Shown here in pieces: positions 18,064 to 26,471 of a stretch of DNA of 64,000 nt (positions within the stretch are counted from its first letter, which is position 1; every line of letters begins with the position of its first letter). The notes under the pieces are model-generated. The model was not told the DNA's origin and ran no database searches. It saw only the letters and a program-made list of their open reading frames with translations. Both the position numbers and the translations under genes were made by a program. The stretch is from positions 29,572 to 93,571 of the forward strand of contig JARLGU010000034.1 of the NCBI GenBank assembly GCA_031292625.1. The letters are read 5' to 3'. The DNA comes from Capsulimonadaceae bacterium (GTDB taxonomy: Bacteria; Armatimonadota; Armatimonadia; Armatimonadales; Capsulimonadaceae).

Positions 18064-19070
18064 TCGACGGAGATGCCTCCAGCGGCGGGTACATGGGATT
18101 GGTTCGCTTCGTTTAGCGTCCGGCGAAACTCTACGATATAGGCGAGGTTGTAGAGAGCGCTCAGCGCCGAAAGCGCCGCGGATGTTGCGCCGGCGGCGTG
18201 CAGGACGAGGGCGGCTCGCTTGAGCATCGCCATGGCAATCGGGGCAAGACGCGGCGAGTCGACGCAAGCCTCGGAAATCAGCCGCGTCGCCCGATGCCGT
18301 CCCTCCGCCCTGGCGCGCACAATGTCCCAGGAAAGCAGTCCATCAGCAACCCGGCGCGCATCGAGACGACCGTAAGACGCCGGGATTCTCGCCCACGATT
18401 CGTAAGAGCGAATAGGCCGGTGAATGCCGTCAGCGTGAAATTCAAATAGAAAGTGGACGCCGCAATCCCTTTCCATGCGAACCGCCAGCTCGACATCTTC
18501 CTGACGCGCATACGTCTCGTCAAATCCGCCCGCGGCAAGAATCCATTGTTTGCGAACCGACGCGTTGCCGCTGTAAAAGTGCATTGGACCGGCGGGACAA
18601 CCATAGAACTGGCCGCCGGGCCGGAACAGATTGTAAATATCCTGCAGCTTGGCGTGCTCCCACGCAATCCAAACTGGCTCCGCGCGGCGGTTGGCGGGAT
18701 CGGGAGACATCAGTCCCAGCACCGCGATCTTATCGTCCGCTTCGTGATGCTTGCGGTGCCAGGCGATCAAATCCGGAACAGGTTCTACATCGTCATCGAT
18801 GAAGAGAATGATCTCGCCAGCCGCCTCGCTCACGCCCCGGTTGCGCGCGGCCGCCGGACCGGCGTTGTCCTGACGAATCGCCCGCAGGCGGTACGACATC
18901 GAGTTTGCGGCCGACGCCAACATCTCGTCGGTGCCGTCTTCGCTTCCATCGGAGACCACGACCACCTCGAACGAATCGTGAGGCTCGGTCTGACGCGACA
19001 GACCTTCAAGGGTTCGTTTCAGGCTCTCGCGCCGGTTATACGTGGGGATCACCACGGAAAGAGAGTCCAA
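18060..19070 (-). CDS. Glycosyltransferase family 2
   Basis: A 336-residue inverting GT-A glycosyltransferase: SVVIPTYNRRESLKRTLEGL at the start, VVVSDGSEDGT for nucleotide binding, and the metal-binding DxD as FIDDDVEPVPD. It probably acts on the lipid-linked repeat unit. The initiator is TTG directly after the TAG of the upstream GT4, with no gap, which implies translational coupling. A hydrophobic C-terminal stretch (about 285-315) may touch the membrane. Confidence 0.87.
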   Translation of the reverse strand: MDSLSVVIPTYNRRESLKRTLEGLSRQTEPHDSFEVVVVSDGSEDGTDEMLASAANSMSYRLRAIRQDNAGPAAARNRGVSEAAGEIILFIDDDVEPVPDLIAWHRKHHEADDKIAVLGLMSPDPANRRAEPVWIAWEHAKLQDIYNLFRPGGQFYGCPAGPMHFYSGNASVRKQWILAAGGFDETYARQEDVELAVRMERDCGVHFLFEFHADGIHRPIRSYESWARIPASYGRLDARRVADGLLSWDIVRARAEGRHRATRLISEACVDSPRLAPIAMAMLKRAALVLHAAGATSAALSALSALYNLAYIVEFRRTLNEANQSHVPAAGGISVD

Positions 19071-20159
19071 CTAGAGGCTCTCCTTAATCGCGATGAGGAT
19101 CTTGCGAATATTCTTGCTCGCATCGTAGCGCACTTCGGCATCGATCCGAGCAGCTTCGCCCATTGCTCGCCGTTTTCGCGGATCCGCGATGAGCTCGTCC
19201 AGCTTCTCGCCAAAGACCCGCCCATCGCGTAGAGGAACGAGGTAACCGGTTTGACCGTCGCGGATAACGTCCGTCGTGCCGCCAACCGCCGAGATGATGC
19301 ACGGCAACCCCGCCGCCATCGCCTCAATTCCCGCGATCGAATAGCAATCCGCGAGCGTCGGCAATGCAAACACATCGGCATGGTGGTACAGCTTGATCAG
19401 TTCCGGATCATTGGACGAAAGGTTGTGGTAGATGGTAATGCGCTCGTCGGAACTGTGGATATCGTCTCTTGTCACGATATGCAGCCGCCAGCCTTTCGCG
19501 CTGGTCGAGCGTGCCCATTCGAGAAGCATGTGCCCGCCCTTACGCTCAAAATCGCCGCCAACGAACAGGATGTCGCAGATGCGCTTGCCCGCCTTCACAT
19601 TTTTGCCTTCGGGCGACCACACGCCGAGATCGACTCCCGGCGGAACGATGCGCATTCGATCGGCGCTCGCTCCATAATCGGCGACGGCGGATTCGCAGGC
19701 CCAACGCGACCATGGGAACAACAACCGGCATTCCCGGTACGATACGGCGCGGCGACGATGTTTCATATCCTCGATGGCCGAAATTCGCGACGGATATTTG
19801 CCGTAAAAGTCGCCGAAATCATGAAGCTGCTTCGGGGTAACGTCGAACGTCATGTAGCACGGGTTCTTGCGCAAGTAGTTCGCACGCGACGCGAGGGCGG
19901 AGTGGACGCCGATCAGCGTGGCATCGAACGGCCCCTGGCTCAGCCCCTCGTCGATCTCGATCTGCGCGCGCAGACGCGACTTTACGCCGGTAGGAAGCGG
20001 CAGGCGTTCGAGGCGGCCGCCCTCCTTCCAATAGTCGACGACAATCCAATGCGGCTCAATCCCAAGATCCGTCGGAAAATGGGAGCGCCAGTTCAGGTAG
20101 TGGGTTCGCAGTCCCACCTCCGTCGACATTATGATTGCAAAGCGTAACGGCCTATTCAT
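19071..20159 (-). CDS. Glycosyltransferase family 4
   Basis: A 362-residue GT-B enzyme. The N-terminal half has MTFDVTPKQLHDFGDFYGKYP. The C-terminal half has IVPPGVDLGVW, ILFVGGDFERKGG, KLYHHADVFALPTLADCYSIAGIEAMAAGLPCI and GQTGYLVPLRDG. It is paralogous to the GT4 at 16963-18063. Such paired GT4 genes in one locus suggest a duplicated transferase adding related sugars; this is inference. It lies 48 bp after the acyltransferase gene, though slightly separated from it. Confidence 0.87.
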   Translation of the reverse strand: MNRPLRFAIIMSTEVGLRTHYLNWRSHFPTDLGIEPHWIVVDYWKEGGRLERLPLPTGVKSRLRAQIEIDEGLSQGPFDATLIGVHSALASRANYLRKNPCYMTFDVTPKQLHDFGDFYGKYPSRISAIEDMKHRRRAVSYRECRLLFPWSRWACESAVADYGASADRMRIVPPGVDLGVWSPEGKNVKAGKRICDILFVGGDFERKGGHMLLEWARSTSAKGWRLHIVTRDDIHSSDERITIYHNLSSNDPELIKLYHHADVFALPTLADCYSIAGIEAMAAGLPCIISAVGGTTDVIRDGQTGYLVPLRDGRVFGEKLDELIADPRKRRAMGEAARIDAEVRYDASKNIRKILIAIKESL

Positions 20160-20207
20160 TACTCATCCAACGTTCCAAGATGCTGATCGCACACGAACCT
20201 CGCACGA

Positions 20208-20771
20208 TTACGACGGCTCACCATCCAACTGCCGGATCACCTTCGCCGGCACGCCGCCGACCAGAGTGTGCGGTTCCACATCGCGCGTTACGACCGCTCC
20301 GGCTGCAACAATCGCCCCCGCTCCGATCGTGACGCCGGGCAACACCCGAGCTGCCGCGCCAATCCACGCACCGTCGTCGATCACGATCGGCCGCGTTTCG
20401 AGATCCCCCGCGCGCGCATCGGACGTGCCCAGGCGGTGCGTCGCCGTAATCAGCACGACATGGTGTCCAATCGATACTCCGTCGCCAATTGTTATGCGAT
20501 CGCTCAGATCGAAGTAGACGAGCGAGTTGACAAAACAGCGGTCGCCAATGCGCAGCCGTCTGCGCGGATCGCGCGCACCGGCAAGCATGGGAAGCCCCTG
20601 CAATATCGTTCCACGCCCGACCTTGAGCCCATACGCGCGGCACATCGAAGCGCGGGTTCGCAAGAAAGCGCCATCCGGCAACAACCGCACCAGCAGGCTA
20701 AAAAGCCCCCACCCCGGCTGCAAACCGCCGAACTCCGTATTGATAATGTCGATCGCCTTATCCGGCCTCAT
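20208..20771 (-). CDS. Hexapeptide-repeat acyltransferase (WcaF/NodL-like)
   Basis: A 187-residue left-handed beta-helix acyltransferase, probably O-acetylating a sugar of the exopolysaccharide. Hexapeptides run through VGRGTILQGLPML, LRIGDRCFVNSLVYFDLSDRITIGDGVSIGHHVVLI, GAWIGAAARVLPGVTIGAGAIVAAGAVVTRDVEPHTLVGGVPAKVI. The last segment is the typical closing coil. The catalytic histidine is likely within TATHRLG. The acceptor is unknown. Confidence 0.88.
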   Translation of the reverse strand: MRPDKAIDIINTEFGGLQPGWGLFSLLVRLLPDGAFLRTRASMCRAYGLKVGRGTILQGLPMLAGARDPRRRLRIGDRCFVNSLVYFDLSDRITIGDGVSIGHHVVLITATHRLGTSDARAGDLETRPIVIDDGAWIGAAARVLPGVTIGAGAIVAAGAVVTRDVEPHTLVGGVPAKVIRQLDGEPS

Positions 20772-20796
20772 TGCAAACCCATCCCGGCAACGCCAA

Positions 20797-22287
20797 TTAA
20801 GGCTCCGCCGTAAAGGCCGCCGTGCCAGCCCGCCGCCTGGCTAGCGCGGAACGTATCATACTCATATCCTCCGCCTGCACGCAGCGGAACAACAGACAAA
20901 GCGGCAGATATGCCAGTGCGCCGGCCGCCCCGTACAGCACGATCAACGACGTCTTGTGACTCTCCCCCGTCGCGTGCAGCAGCAACACCAGCGGCAACGA
21001 CGCCGCAACCGCCTTGAGCACCGTCCAGAGGCTTCCAACGCCCATCAGCGAATACGATGACGCGCGAAGATAGCATGTCAGCAGAAACGTCTCCACGGCA
21101 ACATCGCTCACGGCCGCGCCGATCGCGCCGTTGTGCCACTGCGACTGCCACAAGGTCACCAGAGCGATACACAGCGGAGCGCTAATCAAAGCCGCGATGC
21201 CGGTAATGCGACTGAGCGCCTTCTGCTTGTCGCTGGCGATCAGACTGGTTCCGACCACCTGCGATAGATACCACGCGACGAAGCCCGCGCCAAAGACAGC
21301 GAGCACCGGAACGCTACCCGCGAAGTCCGGCGAATAGCGCAAAATCACCAAAATCTGCCTCGAACCGAAAAGCAGCAGCACCGCAAACGGCACGACGGCA
21401 ATGAGCACCATGTTGATCATCCGCCGCACCAACGGGGCGAACGCGTCCGGGTCTTCGCGGCTCATTCGCGCCAGTGTCGGCAGCAACGCACTCGTGAGCG
21501 CGACCGGGAAAAAGAGCGCTGCGCCAATCAGCCGCCTTCCCAGATTGTACCAACCGACCATCGATATAGCGCCAAGTTTCTCGAGAATCGGCGAGTCGCA
21601 TTGGCTGTACAAGCTCGAAAATACGGAACTTGCCGCAAACGGCAGCCCTTCCTTCAGAAGTTCCGCCATCGACCGGATTGTCGGCAACTTAACACTGCCA
21701 ACATAGGGTCGAACGAGGATGATATTGATGAGCAGTGAGCAAACGTTGCTCAAAAGCGATATTGCGATCAGGGTCCAAATCGGCTGGTTCATCAGCAGCA
21801 GGATGATTGTGCCCACTGAATAGATCAAGCGCTCCAGAAAGATCGGCAGGTTCTGTTTGGGGAGCTGCTCGAGGCCCTGCAGAACGGATCCAAACGCGTC
21901 GTTGAACGTGCCAAGCCCGGTGGCGGCTTCCGCGATGACGATCAAGAGCGTCACTTCTCGCGAATAATGCAGGATTTCGCTCGCCGCGAGAGCAATGCCG
22001 ATCGCCGCCAGCGTCAGGGGCAAGCGTACCGCAAGCGCGGCCGGCAGCAGGTCGGAGACGCGGCCATGATCACGCGCCACCTCGCGCACAAGCACGGTGG
22101 AAGTGCCAAGCGTGATAACGATCCCGCACAAACCGGCGATTGCGAAGGCCAGACAAAACTGCCCAAAACCGACATCCCCGAGGTGCTGGGGCAACATGAC
22201 GGTTACCCAAAAGCTGAGAACCCATGTAAGGAGCTGATTGGCAACCGAGACAAGAACATTGCGAGCGACCATGTTCGTACGCGTCAT
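20797..22287 (-). CDS. Polysaccharide flippase (Wzx-like, MATE/PST superfamily)
   Basis: A 496-residue protein with 12-14 hydrophobic helices, starting MTRTNMVARNVLVSVANQLLTWVLSFWVTVMLP. It should move lipid-linked repeat units across the inner membrane for polymerisation. The start at 22287 overlaps the ligase stop by ATGA and is preferred over a codon 48 bp upstream. It sits directly after the O-antigen ligase/polymerase gene, the usual pairing in Wzx/Wzy-dependent export, and the Wzz-like gene is present upstream. Confidence 0.9.
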   Translation of the reverse strand: MTRTNMVARNVLVSVANQLLTWVLSFWVTVMLPQHLGDVGFGQFCLAFAIAGLCGIVITLGTSTVLVREVARDHGRVSDLLPAALAVRLPLTLAAIGIALAASEILHYSREVTLLIVIAEAATGLGTFNDAFGSVLQGLEQLPKQNLPIFLERLIYSVGTIILLLMNQPIWTLIAISLLSNVCSLLINIILVRPYVGSVKLPTIRSMAELLKEGLPFAASSVFSSLYSQCDSPILEKLGAISMVGWYNLGRRLIGAALFFPVALTSALLPTLARMSREDPDAFAPLVRRMINMVLIAVVPFAVLLLFGSRQILVILRYSPDFAGSVPVLAVFGAGFVAWYLSQVVGTSLIASDKQKALSRITGIAALISAPLCIALVTLWQSQWHNGAIGAAVSDVAVETFLLTCYLRASSYSLMGVGSLWTVLKAVAASLPLVLLLHATGESHKTSLIVLYGAAGALAYLPLCLLFRCVQAEDMSMIRSALARRRAGTAAFTAEP

Positions 22288-23921
22288 CCGTTCCCCCGCA
22301 ACTGTCTCGCCCGCTGATCGCTCCAACCTCGCCATTGAGTGGGTTGGGGCCGGAACTCCGGTTCCGGCGGCTCTTTAACGGATTGCCGCCGAAGGGCGTT
22401 GATCCGGACAGCGGTAAGCAGTCCAACCCACGTCCCCGTAAAGAGCATATTCCGGCAGCAACCGAGCTGCATATCCAGCAACCCGAAGATAAGCTGCATG
22501 ACCGCCAGGCATCCCACGTACATGCCGACAAGCTTGTCGGTCGACGTAAAGCGCGGATCGCGGCAGGTTTGAGCCGACGCGATGATTATGGCGGCAAAAA
22601 GCACCCAGAACACGGTAAAGCCAATCGTTCCAGTGCGCATCCAGACCCATAGGACGGAGTTGTGCGGAATGAAGCGGATTAGCGGATCGACGCTGCTTAA
22701 GTCGACCATGTTCGTGAACATGATAAACGGCTTCCCGTAGCCATAGCCAACCACGGGGCTCGTCATCATCGTCTCGAAAAGGTTGGCATTTTCAGCATCG
22801 CGATACGCGTTTGACGACAGATCGCGGTCATCCGGCGAGATCTGCGACTTAACGGCGCGAGCCGGCTGCGCAAGCGTGCCCGTCTTATTCCAAAAAGCCG
22901 GAAAGTAGATCGCACTTACGACCACGATCAGAATGGATACGATTCTGATCATCCGCCTGCGCATCGGCAACGCGGCGTACGCCAGGGCGAGCAGCATCGG
23001 TATGACGATCAAGAACGCTGCGGTCGCGGCGCGACGCTGATTAGCCGCGTTCATCCACAAAACGACCGGAAAAAACAGTGTCATCAACCATCGAAGTCCC
23101 GGCTCCGCGCCGGTAAGCCACAAAACGACCAGCATCAATGCGAACGCATCAAAGAAAAACGACTCCTCATGCGTGCCGATGCCAATCTCGGGAATCGTCG
23201 ACCCATGTTGCTCCACGACATATCGTATGGCGGCCTGCGCGGCCTTAAACCCTACGCAGAGCGCCGTCACCCAGAGCAGCCGCCGCGTCTGCGCGTCGGT
23301 ATCCGTGGTCATGTTCGTCGAAAGCAAGTACGCAAGCACCAGATACGCGAGCGGGCGGATCTCGAACATCGCCTTGTTAAACGCCCCGCCCGTCGCCATT
23401 CCGACGACTAGCGACAGCGCGACACATGCAAGGAAGCCGAAGAAAAGCCACACGAGCCCATCGTGCTTTACCCGCAGATCGTGAAAGACGATCCCCCGAA
23501 TCAGAAACGAAGACACAGACAGCGCGATGAAGACCTCGAACGGGCTAAACGGCATCGCGTGGAAGGACGGGACGTTCATATAGCGCTGCACTACCGTGTT
23601 CCAATCCCAAAAGATCGGAAATTGATCGGTGCGCGGCATCTTAAAGTCCAGGGAGATTGTGAGTTCGAACAGGCAGGCAAGCCCCAGCGTTATCGCGGGA
23701 GCGGAGCGCGGAAAATACCAGGCGGCGGAAGTTAGGGCGATCCCGGTCGCGACAAGCAGCGGAGCGCCGAAATTGTCGCCGCCCAAAATGTACAGGCCGC
23801 CGAGCAGCAGAGCGAAAAAGCAGGCAGCGCCGACCAGCTTCATTTCGCGCAATCGGGCTGCGCGGGCAAGCTCCTCGGCTGTGATGTCCACAACCGTATG
23901 TTTGGCGTATGTTTCTCGCAT
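22284..23921 (-). CDS. O-antigen ligase/polymerase family membrane protein
   Basis: A 545-residue polytopic protein of the Wzy/WaaL family. It has a long hydrophobic N-terminal half, a large extracytoplasmic loop (about 370-440: PARAVKSQISPDDRDLSSNAYRDAENANLFETM) and the family phrase VVGYGYGKPF followed by RFIPHNSVLWVWMRTG, which contains the conserved PHN motif. It most likely polymerises repeat units, since no lipid A locus is nearby. It starts 3 bp after a small membrane-peptide gene and overlaps the flippase gene. Confidence 0.88.
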   Translation of the reverse strand: MRETYAKHTVVDITAEELARAARLREMKLVGAACFFALLLGGLYILGGDNFGAPLLVATGIALTSAAWYFPRSAPAITLGLACLFELTISLDFKMPRTDQFPIFWDWNTVVQRYMNVPSFHAMPFSPFEVFIALSVSSFLIRGIVFHDLRVKHDGLVWLFFGFLACVALSLVVGMATGGAFNKAMFEIRPLAYLVLAYLLSTNMTTDTDAQTRRLLWVTALCVGFKAAQAAIRYVVEQHGSTIPEIGIGTHEESFFFDAFALMLVVLWLTGAEPGLRWLMTLFFPVVLWMNAANQRRAATAAFLIVIPMLLALAYAALPMRRRMIRIVSILIVVVSAIYFPAFWNKTGTLAQPARAVKSQISPDDRDLSSNAYRDAENANLFETMMTSPVVGYGYGKPFIMFTNMVDLSSVDPLIRFIPHNSVLWVWMRTGTIGFTVFWVLFAAIIIASAQTCRDPRFTSTDKLVGMYVGCLAVMQLIFGLLDMQLGCCRNMLFTGTWVGLLTAVRINALRRQSVKEPPEPEFRPQPTQWRGWSDQRARQLRGNG

Positions 23922-23924
23922 CGC

Positions 23925-24059
23925 TTAATGTTTCATCCCGTAGCGAAGAAGCGTAGCCAAGATGACCGCTATCATAAAGAACCAGCGAGCAGGCGTCATT
24001 TTGTCGCGCGACAAGCCAAGAACCAGTGCGACAATCACGATCGGGAGGATCAAGTTCAT
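23925..24059 (-). CDS. 44-residue membrane peptide in the exopolysaccharide locus
   Basis: A very short gene whose ATG overlaps the stop of the upstream GT2 (ATGA) and whose TAA lies 3 bp before the ligase ATG. The product starts MNLILPIVIVALVLGLSRDK and ends LLRYGMKH. It has two hydrophobic helices (about 2-16 and 26-39) split by a charged, Pro-containing turn. The tight coupling on both sides is what supports it as a real gene. The function is unknown; a helper subunit for the membrane-bound GT2 or the ligase is a reasonable guess. Confidence 0.65.
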   Translation of the reverse strand: MNLILPIVIVALVLGLSRDKMTPARWFFMIAVILATLLRYGMKH

Positions 24060-25411
24060 TTACGCCTCGCCTCCAAAATCTTGTCGTCCGGCGGCGTTCC
24101 CGCAGGCACGTTCTCGTTAGCGCCGGGTTCGACAGGCGCAATCTCCTTGCGCTGGGTCCGCACCCATCCCTCTTTCCGTCCGAGCCTTTTCGGACGGGGC
24201 AGGACAGTTACTATCTTCCAGACCATGTAGAACGGCCCTGCAAGCAGGGCGCGGTAGGCCTCGGCGGGTGCGCCGGAAAGCCGGAAGCCCCCAAGAATGT
24301 AGACCATAAACCCCGCGGCCGCAACGGTCCAGGCAACCATCGGAAGAATCGGCCGCGCCCCGAGCGACGCGATCAGAAGGGTCACGCCTCCCCACGCCAG
24401 GAGAAACGCGCCAATCTCGGCAACCGGCGGAATCAACAGGTCTAGCGATGCGTCTAGAAGCATCCAGTTGCGCGTAAGTAAGCCCCGCACGAACATCGGC
24501 ATGGCGCGACGCCGCACAATCTCATGGCGGCCATGCTCCCAACGCCGCCGTTGCGTCGCCGCGGCCGCGCGCGATGTCGGCATTTGCGCTCGTACGACTG
24601 CGCCGGGAACGAACCTTACGCGAACACCGTGTTTTTCGACCAGGTCGAGCCCCAACTCGATGTCTTCCGTCAGCGAAGCTCCCCTCCAGGACACCACATC
24701 GAGCAGATCCGCGCTGAAGCACATTCCGTTGCCCTTGAGCCCCACGGACAAACCAAGCGCTTCCCGTGCGAGCGGACGAACGTAGTGGACCAGACCAAGC
24801 GCGCCGGCCATCAGACTGGTGCGCCAGCTTTCCTCGGGATTGAGCACGGCATACCAGCCCTGCGCCGCAAACTGCCGCCCCCCTGCGCGGACCAGGGCCG
24901 CATCCATGGCCGCGAGGTACCCTGGCTCCATGAACGTGTCCGCGTCCATAATCACGACCGCATCGATCCCGCCTTCTTTCGATAGGCGCTCCAACGCCCA
25001 GTTGAGCGCGTTCGGCTTGCCGCGTAACCGGTCGTCGCGGCGCTCCCAAACCTCAATGCCGGGAAAGCCGCCGGCAATCGCCGCCGTTCCATCATCGCAA
25101 TTGTCCGCGATGACGACGATCCGAACCGAGCCAGCCGGACGCTCCTGTTTGGCAATGTAGCCGAGAACCGAGCCGATCACCACTTCCTCGTTGTGCGCGG
25201 GGATCAATATGCAAAAACGCGCGGCAATCCGGGCCGGGATCACCGGCGAAAACTGCCGGGCCCTGTCCAACCGGCGAGCCGCGCGCCAGGCCACGTAGAG
25301 GAGAAAGAGGCAATAGGACAGACTAACCAGAACGACAACGCCTAGCGTAATCAGCAGGGCGAAACTGATCGAAAGCAAATCATGTGCGAAAGGTGCTTCA
25401 GGAACGCGCAT
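24056..25411 (-). CDS. Membrane-bound processive-type glycosyltransferase family 2
   Basis: A 451-residue GT2 with an N-terminal membrane helix (about 10-35), a cytoplasmic GT-A domain and two or three C-terminal helices. It has FCILIPAHNEEVVIG, VVIADNCDDGT, VVIMDADTFMEPGYL (DxD), SLTEDIELGLDL (catalytic TED) and TQRRRWEHGR, the Q-x-x-R-W motif of processive transferases such as NodC and BcsA. It could polymerise or extend a glycan across the membrane. Start 25411 (MRVPEAP) is chosen over an upstream TTG with no support. Confidence 0.88.
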   Translation of the reverse strand: MRVPEAPFAHDLLSISFALLITLGVVVLVSLSYCLFLLYVAWRAARRLDRARQFSPVIPARIAARFCILIPAHNEEVVIGSVLGYIAKQERPAGSVRIVVIADNCDDGTAAIAGGFPGIEVWERRDDRLRGKPNALNWALERLSKEGGIDAVVIMDADTFMEPGYLAAMDAALVRAGGRQFAAQGWYAVLNPEESWRTSLMAGALGLVHYVRPLAREALGLSVGLKGNGMCFSADLLDVVSWRGASLTEDIELGLDLVEKHGVRVRFVPGAVVRAQMPTSRAAAATQRRRWEHGRHEIVRRRAMPMFVRGLLTRNWMLLDASLDLLIPPVAEIGAFLLAWGGVTLLIASLGARPILPMVAWTVAAAGFMVYILGGFRLSGAPAEAYRALLAGPFYMVWKIVTVLPRPKRLGRKEGWVRTQRKEIAPVEPGANENVPAGTPPDDKILEARRK

Positions 25412-25514
25412 CCAAACATGTCCCGGTTGATCCGAACACGCCAATTAAGGCGAAGAGAAATGTGGTCGTAGAACGACCGCGCTCAAATGAAAAGCGCTTC
25501 CAGCCCTGGCATCG

Positions 25515-26429
25515 CTAGAGTCTTAACCGTCGCGTCAACCAATCCGGAACACTCGTCCGGTAACGGTTGAGCGCAACCCCGAGAACCTTTTCGCGTCCGA
25601 CAAGCTCGATGGCCTGCAAGACCATCTGCCGGGGGGTCGCTCCCGAATGGACAACCAGCATCACGCCATCAAGATAACGCATGATCGGCGTCGCGTACTC
25701 GGTCGATACGGCGGGCAGGTCGACGATGATCACGTCGAACACGTGTCGCGCCGACGACAACAGTTGCAATATCCGGGGCGACCGCGCATTGCGCGCGGGA
25801 CGCGCGGCGGGACGGCCAGCCGGCACGATCGTCAGGTTGTCCGGCTCGACCATTTGATATGTGGTTACCGTGTGCGACGCCTCCTCGAGAACGTCGATAA
25901 TGCCATGTATCGGCCCCGATGGGTGCTTGCCGCCGTCCGGCAGCGCAACGTCCGCGTCATACAATCGAAGCCGGCTCCCAAGATCTCCATCAGGCAACTG
26001 CGACAGGCTAAAATCCATCAGACAGACGCGCTTGTACGAATTGCGCGCCATGGTCACCGCCAGGTGCATCGCGGTCGTTGTCTTGCCTTCGCCGGGAACG
26101 GCGCTCGATATGCCGAGGACGAACGGTCTGTCCTGCTCCAGTCCTTCTTCCGCCAATGCGGACATCGACAAGGCGCTCGGAGCGATTGCCTCGAACATGT
26201 GGCTCTCGATGGCCGACTGCAAGTGGACGAACTCAGGCGGCGACTGTTCCGTCCGAACCGGCGCAATAGTCGGACTGATGGTACGAAGCGCTTCTCCCGG
26301 GTTTGCCGGCGCGATAATCCGCTCAGTGGGAGCTATATACGATTCGGCGCTCCGCACGGCGGGGCTATGCGATTCGCCGGCAGCGCTTTCGATGTCGCTA
26401 TCCTGGGGCTGATGATTGTAATCAGACAT
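25515..26429 (-). CDS. CpsD/CapB-like ATPase with degenerate kinase features
   Basis: A 304-residue P-loop protein of the BY-kinase (bacterial tyrosine kinase) family that works with Wzz-type proteins to control polymer length. Walker A is SAVPGEGKTTTA and Walker B is FDVIIVDLPAV. The Walker A' segment reads VCLMDFSLSQ, lacking the usual second Asp (typically DADLR). The C-terminus (SVPDWLTRRLRL) has no tyrosine cluster. It may bind ATP without tyrosine autophosphorylation. About 100 N-terminal residues are low-complexity. Start 26429 has GGAAG upstream. It follows the Wzz-like gene by 42 bp. Confidence 0.85.
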   Translation of the reverse strand: MSDYNHQPQDSDIESAAGESHSPAVRSAESYIAPTERIIAPANPGEALRTISPTIAPVRTEQSPPEFVHLQSAIESHMFEAIAPSALSMSALAEEGLEQDRPFVLGISSAVPGEGKTTTAMHLAVTMARNSYKRVCLMDFSLSQLPDGDLGSRLRLYDADVALPDGGKHPSGPIHGIIDVLEEASHTVTTYQMVEPDNLTIVPAGRPAARPARNARSPRILQLLSSARHVFDVIIVDLPAVSTEYATPIMRYLDGVMLVVHSGATPRQMVLQAIELVGREKVLGVALNRYRTSVPDWLTRRLRL

Positions 26430-26471
26430 GTTTACTTCCGTGATCGTCAAGTCGAGGCCGCCAAACGGCCG

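Noticed and set aside
19251..20147. 298-codon plus-strand frame opposite the GT4 gene
   Set aside because: Antisense of a clear glycosyltransferase; no homology pattern.
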